From NCBI GenBank assembly GCA_030640625.1, contig DAOWJB010000278.1:1-36055 (forward strand): a DNA stretch of 36,055 bases, written 5' to 3'. The stretch is from Bacteroides sp. GTDB taxonomy: Bacteria; Bacteroidota; Bacteroidia; Bacteroidales; SM23-62. Position 1 is the first letter of the stretch; every line of letters starts with the position of its first letter. The translations under genes and the position numbers were made by a program. Positions 8,910-17,778 of the stretch are shown here, piece by piece. The notes under the pieces were generated by a model. It saw only the letters and a list, made by a program, of their open reading frames with translations, had not been told where the DNA came from and did no database searches.

Positions 8910-10943
8910 ATGAAAAATAAAATCAGATTTGTAAAGTATGGGTTATTGCCGGGCATGGTTTATTTAACCCTGGCCTGTAATCAGCCAACAGGATCATCTT
9001 CTTCAGACGCTGATAAACAATATTACCGGGACTTGTTCCCTGACACCTGGGTGGCCATGGATGCACTGGGCCGGACCATGCCTGAGGCCGATGTAGTGGG
9101 ACCGGTAAAAACAGCTCAGCGACGGGTCGTGGGGGTATTTTATATCACCTGGCATACACCGGACAAAGTCAATATGAAAAGTCCATATAACGCGGATGTA
9201 ACCAGGGTCCTGCAGAAAGACCCATCGGCTAGGCTGGATGCAAACCATCCCTTATGGGAGGAGCACTCCTATCATTGGGGCGAATCCGAAATGGGATATT
9301 TCCTGAGCCAGGATAAATGGGTGATCCGCAAAGACATGTCCATGCTGGCAGATGCCGGGGTGGATGTGCTGGTTATGGATGTGACAAATGCCGTCCGGTA
9401 CTGGGATGAATGGGAGGTCTTGTTTACCACCATGCAGGAGATGAAAGCAGAGGGGAACAAGGTGCCGGAATTCGTGTTCTGGGCTTTCAACGGTCCGGTT
9501 ATAACAGTGGTACAGGACCTGTATGACCGGATATACAAAACCAGCAAGTATGAAGACCTCTGGTTTTACTGGGACGATAAACCGTTGTTGCTGTACAATG
9601 GTGATCCCAGTATTGATGCCACCCCAAATAAGCCGAAACACCGGAATCCACACTACGATCCTGCTGCCAAAACCGATACAGCCCATCCGCATTATGGGAA
9701 TCCTGATTATACCGATGAGTACTATGCAGATTACACAAAGGACGTTAAGGAGTTCTTTACACTGAGGACCATGTGGTGGGGGTATTATGAATGGGGAGGG
9801 GAAAGGTTTATTGGGACAGAGGACAACTGGAGCTTCGGATATGACCTGGGAAATGAGCAGGTAAAGGCCATGGACCCGGACGACCTGGTCTCCACACATA
9901 AGGGCGTAAAAGAAGAGGCGGCGGTTACCCCGGCCCAGCATCCGTCAAGCCTGGTGGGGAAATCATGGACCAGGGAAAACGGGGAGCCCGAATTGAATGA
10001 ATATGACCTGCCCGTTCCGACATATGTGCCATGGCTGGGGAAAACCGTTGAAAACCCGGAAGGATACGGAATCTATTTCCAGGACAGATGGGAGGAAGCC
10101 CTGGAATCGGACCCCCAGTTCATGTATATCAACGACTGGAACGAATGGACGGCCGGTAAATATCCGCCTGCGGAAGGAGAGACATTCCCCTTTATGCAGC
10201 GTGAGAGTGACTACTTTTTTGTCGATCAGTACAATTCAGAATTTAACCGCTGTGTGCAGCCGATGAAAGATGGATACACGGATAACTATTATATGCAGAT
10301 GGCCCAGAACATACGCCGTTATAAAGGCGCAAGGCCAACCCCGGAATTGAAAGGTTTCCTCAAAGTCAGTATCGATGGAGAATTTGCCGATTGGCGCAAG
10401 GTATCAACTGAATACCGAGACACGTGGGGAGATACCGACCACCGGGATCATGCCGGGTATGGTGGACTCCATTACAAGAACAATTCAGGACGGAACGATA
10501 TATTGACTGCCAAAGTAGCTGTGGATGAAGGTAATCTCTATTTCTTTGCCGAAACCCGTGATGCGATTACCTCCCACACCGGTGATAACTGGATGCTATT
10601 GCTCATCGATGCGGATCAGGATCCGAATACGGGATGGTATGGTTTTGATTATCTGGTGAACAATGAGGTAGGGGACGATAAGACCACCGGGATCATGGCC
10701 TTCGATGAAAGCAATCCTGGAAATCCCTGGATAGAGAAAGGAAAACTTAATTACCGGTATGCAGAAAATGCCATTGAGATAGAAGTGCCCAGGCAAATAC
10801 TCGGACTGGACAAGGATCAATTCACGTTTGATTTTAAATGGAGCGACCACCCGGCCGACCTGGAGGATCCCATCTCTCTTTGCATCAATGGTGATACCGC
10901 TCCAAACAGGAGATTTAATTATAGATGTATCTGGAAGAAATAA
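8910..10943 (+). CDS. Predicted lipoprotein; GH71/GH99-like TIM-barrel domain with C-terminal CBM9/DOMON-like domain
   Basis: Lipobox LTLAC; VVGVFYITWH, DAGVDVLVMDVTNA, FMYINDWNEWTAGKYPP; C-terminal SIDGEFADWRKVS...LYFFAETRD...LLLIDADQDPNTGWYGFDYLVN typical of family-9-like carbohydrate-binding modules. Confidence 0.7.
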   Translation: MKNKIRFVKYGLLPGMVYLTLACNQPTGSSSSDADKQYYRDLFPDTWVAMDALGRTMPEADVVGPVKTAQRRVVGVFYITWHTPDKVNMKSPYNADVTRVLQKDPSARLDANHPLWEEHSYHWGESEMGYFLSQDKWVIRKDMSMLADAGVDVLVMDVTNAVRYWDEWEVLFTTMQEMKAEGNKVPEFVFWAFNGPVITVVQDLYDRIYKTSKYEDLWFYWDDKPLLLYNGDPSIDATPNKPKHRNPHYDPAAKTDTAHPHYGNPDYTDEYYADYTKDVKEFFTLRTMWWGYYEWGGERFIGTEDNWSFGYDLGNEQVKAMDPDDLVSTHKGVKEEAAVTPAQHPSSLVGKSWTRENGEPELNEYDLPVPTYVPWLGKTVENPEGYGIYFQDRWEEALESDPQFMYINDWNEWTAGKYPPAEGETFPFMQRESDYFFVDQYNSEFNRCVQPMKDGYTDNYYMQMAQNIRRYKGARPTPELKGFLKVSIDGEFADWRKVSTEYRDTWGDTDHRDHAGYGGLHYKNNSGRNDILTAKVAVDEGNLYFFAETRDAITSHTGDNWMLLLIDADQDPNTGWYGFDYLVNNEVGDDKTTGIMAFDESNPGNPWIEKGKLNYRYAENAIEIEVPRQILGLDKDQFTFDFKWSDHPADLEDPISLCINGDTAPNRRFNYRCIWKK

Positions 10944-10954
10944 TTCATTTTGAG

Positions 10955-11824
10955 ATGAAGACAAGCATAAACAGAAGGGGTTTTATCAGGAACGCGGGAC
11001 TGGCAGGCATGGCGGCGATGGTGCCTTCACATATTTTATCAAGCTCCTTTGCACCACTCTATACCGCCCAGATCGATCCTGAAAACGAGTTTGCCCTGCT
11101 CAAATTGGAGAAGATCCTGCCTGAATATGATTTTCCATTCATTGATGCATATTCGACAGAGAATTTCCAGTTGAAGTTCACGCTTTACAACTTGTACAAT
11201 AATTTCGTTAAACTGGCCGGATCCTTTAATATCTCAAAGCAAGCCGCAAATGATCCCAATTTCCACGTGGAGAGTATCCGGAGCTCCAGTACCGACATCA
11301 TTTTCGAGACTGATAAATACAAGAAGAATTTCAAGGGGAGTTACTTTTTTACCGGGGATATCATTACCGAAAATAACATGTTGGCAACACCCAGGTCCTG
11401 GCTTTGCAAAACCAAAATAGCCAGAACATTGAAGGATCCTCCATACATGAATACCGGCCATGTTTGGAGGGGCCGGGTGCGGGATGGAAAGATCAGTTAT
11501 GAATCAGGACCATACTATCAAACAAAAAGCATCGGTGAGCGGGAACTTACCTGGAAATGGGGGATCATCAATCTGGTCCAGAAAATGGCGGAGGAATCTG
11601 TCAATGAAATTCATTTCTCTGCCATGGATGAAATGGACATGGTTTATGACCACCAGTACGCCCGGTTCAGAAAAAGTAAAACCATTGATTGCGGACAACG
11701 TAAAATTGACTTCAAGGTATTCGATGTACTGGGCGACGGGATCATTCCTACCGTATATTGGGTCGACAAGCTGAACCGCGTGGTGTTCCTAGTTACTGGA
11801 ACAGAAGCCTTCGTACTGGCCTGA
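10955..11824 (+). CDS. Tat-signal protein of unknown function
   Basis: ORF track start 10925 overlaps the upstream CDS; ATG at 10955 gives MKTSINRRGFIRNAGLAGMAAMVPS (twin-arginine-like). C-terminal YWVDKLNRVVFLVTGTEAFVL. Confidence 0.75.
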   Translation: MKTSINRRGFIRNAGLAGMAAMVPSHILSSSFAPLYTAQIDPENEFALLKLEKILPEYDFPFIDAYSTENFQLKFTLYNLYNNFVKLAGSFNISKQAANDPNFHVESIRSSSTDIIFETDKYKKNFKGSYFFTGDIITENNMLATPRSWLCKTKIARTLKDPPYMNTGHVWRGRVRDGKISYESGPYYQTKSIGERELTWKWGIINLVQKMAEESVNEIHFSAMDEMDMVYDHQYARFRKSKTIDCGQRKIDFKVFDVLGDGIIPTVYWVDKLNRVVFLVTGTEAFVLA

Positions 11825-11826
11825 AT

Positions 11827-13062
11827 ATGATCAAATACCCGAATATACCTGTTTCTTTTAACCTGATGGCCAAGCCAGTAGGGGCATTATGCAACCTGGA
11901 TTGTAACTATTGTTACTACCGTGGCAAGATGAGTATGTATGAGGATAATCCATTCATGATGAAGGAAGAGGTGCTGGAGGAATATGTGAAACAGTATATC
12001 CAGTCCCAAACCTCGCCGGTGGTCATTTTCAGCTGGCAGGGAGGAGAACCCACCCTGGCAGGTCCTGCTTTTTATGAGCAGGCCGTCTATTTCCAGAAAA
12101 AATATGCCGGGAACAAGAAGATTGAAAATGCCATCCAGACCAATGGTACCATGCTGGATGAGGCCTGGTGCATATTCCTTAAAAAACACCGTTTCCTGGT
12201 TGGGGTCTCAATTGACGGTCCCCGGGAAATTCACGACTACCACCGGAGGGGAGTGGGACAAACAAGCACCTGGGAAAAGGTCATGAGGGGGATCAACCTT
12301 TTGCGGGATTACAGTATCCCATTTAATACCCTTACCACTGTTACCAGCCACAGCGTGAAATTCCCACTCGAGATCTACGAATTTCTGAAGGGGATCGGCA
12401 GCAGTTACCAACAGTATGCTCCTGTAGTAGAAAGGTACCTGAAATATAAGACAACCATTGAACCTGAACTCTCGCCTCCCGAAGTAAGAATAGGCGCCGA
12501 GTTAACCACCTGGTCTGTACCAGCGGAAAAATATGGTGATTTCATGGTCAGCATCTTTAACGAATGGATCAGAAAGGATGTCGGGAAGGTTTTTGTCCAG
12601 CTCTTTGAAACATCCCTGGCTAACTGGCTTGGGGAGGATCCGGGACTCTGCCTTTTCAAGAAATATTGCGGGAATGCCCTCTTGCTGGAGCAGAATGGTG
12701 ATGTATTCGCCTGTGACCATTTTGTTTTCCCGAATTATCTAAGGGGCAACCTCATGGATCAGTCCCTGCAGGAGCTGGCATCGTCGGAAGATCAGACAGC
12801 CTTTGGATTCAGTAAGTTCAATGATCTTCCCTCCATGTGCAAGTCCTGTGATTATCTTTTTGCCTGCTTTGGGGAATGCCCCAAGAACAGGATCATTACC
12901 ACACCGGAGGGAGAATACGGGTTGAATTACCTTTGTCCCGGATTGCTGAAATACTTCAAACATGTTGCTCCATTTATGGACCATATGAGGGAAGAGATAC
13001 AAAAGGGCAGGTCGCCCCTTTCGGTAAGGAAAATGGCCCGAAAATTATTGTCATCGAAATAA
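11827..13062 (+). CDS. Anaerobic sulfatase-maturating enzyme (radical SAM/SPASM)
   Basis: CNLDCNYCYY (CxxxCxxC) radical-SAM motif; SWQGGEPTLAG; NAIQTNGTMLD; VGVSIDGPREIHDYHR; C-terminal Cys-rich region CGN...CDHFVFP...CKSCDYLFACFGECPKNR. ATG 11827 lies 2 nt after the upstream stop codon. Confidence 0.95.
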   Translation: MIKYPNIPVSFNLMAKPVGALCNLDCNYCYYRGKMSMYEDNPFMMKEEVLEEYVKQYIQSQTSPVVIFSWQGGEPTLAGPAFYEQAVYFQKKYAGNKKIENAIQTNGTMLDEAWCIFLKKHRFLVGVSIDGPREIHDYHRRGVGQTSTWEKVMRGINLLRDYSIPFNTLTTVTSHSVKFPLEIYEFLKGIGSSYQQYAPVVERYLKYKTTIEPELSPPEVRIGAELTTWSVPAEKYGDFMVSIFNEWIRKDVGKVFVQLFETSLANWLGEDPGLCLFKKYCGNALLLEQNGDVFACDHFVFPNYLRGNLMDQSLQELASSEDQTAFGFSKFNDLPSMCKSCDYLFACFGECPKNRIITTPEGEYGLNYLCPGLLKYFKHVAPFMDHMREEIQKGRSPLSVRKMARKLLSSK

Positions 13063-13086
13063 TGCACACACCTAAAACCTTAGAAC

Positions 13087-15246
13087 ATGAAATCGAAACT
13101 TTCTCTGCAGCTTTTGTTGCTGCTAAGTTTTGTTTGTTTTAACTCCTGTGTTGACCAGTCAGATACGGTCCTCCGCGAGAACTTTCAGGATCCTCCCCTG
13201 GATTTTAGAATGAACCAGAATGTCCACGACATTCCGCTGGATGAAGCAGGCCAGGATTCCCTGATCCAGGCATACCTGGATAACGGTTATGGCGGATTTG
13301 CCATGAATGTTCCTTTCGAACATTACCTGGAGGATGAAGCCATGAAGGCCACCACCCGTTTTTGTGAGAAAGCCAAAGCGGCCGGCATGGAACTCTGGCT
13401 TTATGATGAGCAGGGATATCCTTCCGGGAATGCCGGAGATCTTGTGATCAGGGAGAATCCGGACTGGGAAGGCATGGGATTGTATTTTAATGATACCCTG
13501 GTTGCTGAGGGGAGTTTCAGTTTTGACCTTCCCCCGGGAAAGCCTGAGTTAATGGCAGCTTTTCCATCAATGGATGGAGTTATTGATTATGCTGCAAAAA
13601 CCGATTTGATGGATTTTGTTGACGGACCCAACCTGAAATGGAAGGCGCCGGAAGGGGACTGGAAAATTGTAGCCGTAACCAAGTACCGGTTGTACGAAGG
13701 TTTCCAGGCATCACATAAGGGTGGCGGCAAGGTGGGGGCGAATTACCCGTCCCTGATGATCCCGGAGGTTACGGAAAAATTTATCGAGGTAACACATGAA
13801 GCCTATGCCGAATATATGGGTGAGGACCTGGGAAAGTATTTCCTGGCAACATTTACCGATGAACCTTCTTTGATGGCCGTGCCCTACGGCTGGCATTCCT
13901 GGGCTGTAATCCCCTGGCAGGAAGTACTTTCAGAGGAGATCCAGAAACGCCATGGATACAGGCCTGAGGAAAAGCTGGTGGAGCTTTATCTTGATGAGGG
14001 ACCCGAGGGTGAAATGCTGCGTTACCAGTATTTCCGTGCGGTGGGGGACCTGCTGGCCGAAAACTTCTTTAAACCTATAAAGGAATGGTGTGCGGAACAT
14101 AATTTCCAGTCCGGAGGCCACCTCCTCCTCGAAGAGACCATGATGGCCCATGTTCCGCTCTATGGTGATATCATGCAGAGTTTTCGTGAAATGCATGCCC
14201 CGGGCATAGATATTCTGAGCTGTTTCCCGGAGAGAATGCCGGTCCATTCACCCAAGCTGGCTTCGAGCGCTGCTGAACTTACCGGCCACAGCCTGATTAT
14301 GAGTGAGCCCTGTCCCGTAGCAGACCGCCTGCAATTGGGCGGCAAGGAAACACCCGCAGAATCTGTCAGGGGACATTTAAACATGTTACTGGCAGGAGGT
14401 GTTACGGATTTTAATAATTATCTGCAGCTGAGCAATTCCGACCAGGAGGAAAAAATTGAATTCAATAAATATGTCGGCCGGATCAATATGCTATTGAGTG
14501 GCGGACATACCAAGGCTGATATCGGGGTGGTCTATCCCATTGAATCTTTGTGGACAAAATTCACGCCCCGGCCCCGCAGGGTAGCTGGCTGGGATTCCGT
14601 GGCCGGTGGTGCACCGGCTGCCATCCATGTCGAACAAACCTTCAGGAACATTTCGAGGTTTATGTTTGCCAATCGCTGGGAATATTCCTACCTGGATTCA
14701 AAAGCCCTGATCGATGCACAGGTCCAGAAAGATCTCCTGGTTCATGACCAGCTTCAGTGGAAAGTGCTCGTTCTTCCAGCGGTATCCACACTCCCTGAGG
14801 AGGCATGGATGCGGCTTGAGCAGTTTATCAATGCAGGCGGGAATGTCATTGCGCTGGATCTCATGCCGGAGAATTCGGAGAACCGTTTTCCGGATGCTGA
14901 GATCCAGGCTACCTTTGACGCCTTATTTGAGGGCAGGAAAAATGCTGTATTCATAGATGCATGGGAGTCCATTCAGGTCGACAAAATACTAAGGACCTGG
15001 ATCGACAAAGCCCTTACCCTGGACGATGAATCCCTACCCCTTCGACTGGCCCACAGAAAGATCAATGGACGGGATGTGGTATTTGTCCTCAATGATTCCA
15101 GGGAGACTGTGAACACGAAAATGACCCTGCATGTAAAGGGCAAGTTGGAAGCATGGGACCCGGCAACCGGGGAAATCAGACCGGTGGACAATCCGGCAAC
15201 CCTGGAGTTGTTGCCCTATCACGGAATGATTTACAGAAGCCGATGA
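13087..15246 (+). CDS. GH106-like (alpha-L-rhamnosidase-related) predicted lipoprotein
   Basis: Lipobox FNSC; AAGMELWLYDEQGYPSGNAGDLV; LATFTDEPSL; GGHLLLEE; LMSEPCPVADRLQLGGKETPAESVRGHLNMLLAGGVTDFNNYL. Confidence 0.75.
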   Translation: MKSKLSLQLLLLLSFVCFNSCVDQSDTVLRENFQDPPLDFRMNQNVHDIPLDEAGQDSLIQAYLDNGYGGFAMNVPFEHYLEDEAMKATTRFCEKAKAAGMELWLYDEQGYPSGNAGDLVIRENPDWEGMGLYFNDTLVAEGSFSFDLPPGKPELMAAFPSMDGVIDYAAKTDLMDFVDGPNLKWKAPEGDWKIVAVTKYRLYEGFQASHKGGGKVGANYPSLMIPEVTEKFIEVTHEAYAEYMGEDLGKYFLATFTDEPSLMAVPYGWHSWAVIPWQEVLSEEIQKRHGYRPEEKLVELYLDEGPEGEMLRYQYFRAVGDLLAENFFKPIKEWCAEHNFQSGGHLLLEETMMAHVPLYGDIMQSFREMHAPGIDILSCFPERMPVHSPKLASSAAELTGHSLIMSEPCPVADRLQLGGKETPAESVRGHLNMLLAGGVTDFNNYLQLSNSDQEEKIEFNKYVGRINMLLSGGHTKADIGVVYPIESLWTKFTPRPRRVAGWDSVAGGAPAAIHVEQTFRNISRFMFANRWEYSYLDSKALIDAQVQKDLLVHDQLQWKVLVLPAVSTLPEEAWMRLEQFINAGGNVIALDLMPENSENRFPDAEIQATFDALFEGRKNAVFIDAWESIQVDKILRTWIDKALTLDDESLPLRLAHRKINGRDVVFVLNDSRETVNTKMTLHVKGKLEAWDPATGEIRPVDNPATLELLPYHGMIYRSR

Positions 15247-15256
15247 ACAGGAAATC

Positions 15257-17731
15257 ATGCGACTAAATCTTAAACCAACCGGACTGCTGGCAGTCCTGAT
15301 TTTCATGATTTCCTGCTCCCAGGAAAGATTCGGGTTTTCTCCAGCGCCACAACCATATGCCTATTTATCAGGAAGTTTCTCCGGCGATAAGGTGCCGGAA
15401 TCACCTGATCCGCTGATTGCATACCGCTGGAATGAACCCAAAGCATCTGATGAGCTGGAGATCTATACTCTGAAACCGGTGACAGTCAGCTCAGATAATC
15501 CCGCATCCTTTGAGAACCTGCATTCACTCACCCGCAAATCGCCTGATGTGCTGGTAAAAGGTTCCGGTTCCATCATGCTTGATTTCGGACAGGTCAATGC
15601 TGCCTGGCTGGAATTTGATTCGGAGGATTTGAATGGGACAGTGGAAATGAGCATCAGCGAGTACAAGGAGCCGGCCATCCTCAATGCGGGTGCACAAAAC
15701 CGCATAAAAACGTTGGTCCCCGTTCAACACGGGAATACCTGGCGACTGGAATTAAACGATGAATTATACGAAGGGGTACGGTACGGCTGGATCCATGTAC
15801 GAACATTTGATCAGCCATGGCATATCAATAATGTGAGGCTGGTATGCCAGATCAAACCCACCAATTACAATGGGAGTTTTGCCTGCAGCGATCCTGAATT
15901 GACCCGTATCTGGTACACCGGTGCTTATGGTGTAAAACTCAATCTTTTGAAGGATTTTTTCGGCGCCATCCTGATGGAACGGAGCGACCGGTTTTCCTGG
16001 ACAGGCGATGCCTATACATCCCAGGCTGCATCACTGGTTGCTTTTGGTAATGTTGATTTTATCCTTACCAATATCCATCATACCGCAGACCAGAACAACG
16101 GGATCCTCAGCTATTCCATGTACTGGATACAGAGCCTGGTGGATTATTATAATTATACCGGTGATTCTGCGACACTCGAAATGTACCTGGACAATGCCTG
16201 CGGGAAGCTTGATGAGGCTTATCAACACTATGGGACGGACCCAAAACTGACATTTTACGGATGGGATGAACGCATCGGTGCGGGATTTGAAGACCATAGC
16301 AGTTATGAACCCCAGCAAGCCTATAAAATGCTGACCATTGAATCATGGATTGATTTTGCCATGATGATGGATCAATTTGGGCGAAGTGATCTGGCTGAAA
16401 AATATATGCGATATGTGAAAGAGAAAATTACAGAACTCAGGCAGGACAGGCGCTGGTATGATGATTTTGGATTACATGCCGCGGCTGACGCCATCAATGC
16501 CGGATTCACCTATCCGGATGAACAAGAGGCGCTTTACCGTCAGGAATTCTCAAACAGGGTCAACAGGATATCTTATTCCCCATTTAACCAGTATTTCATC
16601 ATACAGGCCCTGGCAACCATGCAAAAACATGATGATGCGATAAACGTGATCCGGGATTGCTGGGGAGGCCAGATTGATTACGGTGCGACAACTTTTTTTG
16701 AAGTCTACAGGCCCTCCTGGAACAAGGTACTGGGATACAATGATGCACCGCCCAATAACCAGTGCGGTTACACAAGCTTCGCGCATCCATGGGGAGGTGG
16801 CGTTACCAAATGGTTGTCTGAAGAGGTGCTGGGGATCAAACCAACTTCACCGGGTTTTGCGACCGTTGAGATAATCCCCCACCTGGGAAGGACCCTGACC
16901 TCTGTCTCGGGTGCTATCCCGACACCCCTAGGGACCATCCGCGCCGGTTTCGATGTTGCATCCGGAAGATGCATTGTTTCACTTCCGGAAGGGGTCACCG
17001 GAACGATAGGTATTCCGAAAGTTGAAAAGACCATTGAGTCCATCACTGTTAATGGAGCGGTAGTGTGGGGACCCTTCCACGAGGATGAAGACTGCGTATA
17101 CCTCAATTCTCAGATGGCAGGTAACTATGACATTACTGTTAGCTACTCGGGCGATACCCCGGATTATCCTGAAATTCCCTGGATCTATCCTGCCGACTTC
17201 GTCGGGGAAGACAGTCTTACTTCGGGGGACTGGGGAGGTGTGTATGGAGCTGATGGATATGTACTCTTCAGCTATATTAATGAGGGGGATGACAGGGTTG
17301 ATCTCAGGAATCTGCCACCCTATGTGGAAAAGGTAAGCTGCCAGAGAAACCTCAGTGCGCTGCTGGCATCCGGTACCACAGACCAGCGGGCATTGTCGCC
17401 TGATCCGGGAAACACTTTCCCCCGTAATATTGGTTCCATCTATACTCAGGATCCCCTGGCAACCCTTCAGACTATGACCATCGATATCCATTTGAAGAAA
17501 GATGAGGAATACCAGGTTGCCCTTTATCTGGTGGACTGGGAAAAGAGTGGCCGGAGGTCTGCCATTGAGATGTTCGACCTGGGGTCAAAGGAAATCATTG
17601 CACCGGTAAAAATTGTACGCAATTATGATAAAGGCAGGTACATGATCTACCGCTATCATAAATCAGCCAGGCTCAGGGTGAATCATGTTCGCGGTCCGAA
17701 TGCAAGCCTGAGCGGGATATTTTTTGATTAA
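15257..17731 (+). CDS. GH78-like alpha-L-rhamnosidase-family protein with extra C-terminal beta-sandwich-like domain; predicted lipoprotein
   Basis: Lipobox MISC; MERSDRFSWTGDAYTSQ; GATTFFEVYRPSW; CGYTSFAHPWGGGVTKWLSEEVLGIKPTSPGFATVEIIPHLG (typical GH78 C-terminal half); additional domain from about aa 635. Confidence 0.85.
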   Translation: MRLNLKPTGLLAVLIFMISCSQERFGFSPAPQPYAYLSGSFSGDKVPESPDPLIAYRWNEPKASDELEIYTLKPVTVSSDNPASFENLHSLTRKSPDVLVKGSGSIMLDFGQVNAAWLEFDSEDLNGTVEMSISEYKEPAILNAGAQNRIKTLVPVQHGNTWRLELNDELYEGVRYGWIHVRTFDQPWHINNVRLVCQIKPTNYNGSFACSDPELTRIWYTGAYGVKLNLLKDFFGAILMERSDRFSWTGDAYTSQAASLVAFGNVDFILTNIHHTADQNNGILSYSMYWIQSLVDYYNYTGDSATLEMYLDNACGKLDEAYQHYGTDPKLTFYGWDERIGAGFEDHSSYEPQQAYKMLTIESWIDFAMMMDQFGRSDLAEKYMRYVKEKITELRQDRRWYDDFGLHAAADAINAGFTYPDEQEALYRQEFSNRVNRISYSPFNQYFIIQALATMQKHDDAINVIRDCWGGQIDYGATTFFEVYRPSWNKVLGYNDAPPNNQCGYTSFAHPWGGGVTKWLSEEVLGIKPTSPGFATVEIIPHLGRTLTSVSGAIPTPLGTIRAGFDVASGRCIVSLPEGVTGTIGIPKVEKTIESITVNGAVVWGPFHEDEDCVYLNSQMAGNYDITVSYSGDTPDYPEIPWIYPADFVGEDSLTSGDWGGVYGADGYVLFSYINEGDDRVDLRNLPPYVEKVSCQRNLSALLASGTTDQRALSPDPGNTFPRNIGSIYTQDPLATLQTMTIDIHLKKDEEYQVALYLVDWEKSGRRSAIEMFDLGSKEIIAPVKIVRNYDKGRYMIYRYHKSARLRVNHVRGPNASLSGIFFD

Positions 17732-17778
17732 GTATCCTGATCCATTTACAGGGAAACGGGCAAAAAGAACTTTTACCG

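Noticed and set aside
8899-8912. Possible third copy of the dispersed repeat (aaaatcagacat in reverse orientation); similar match aatcagacattt near 29364
   Set aside because: Only about 12-13 nt match, one at a gene start and one inside coding sequence; consistent with chance.
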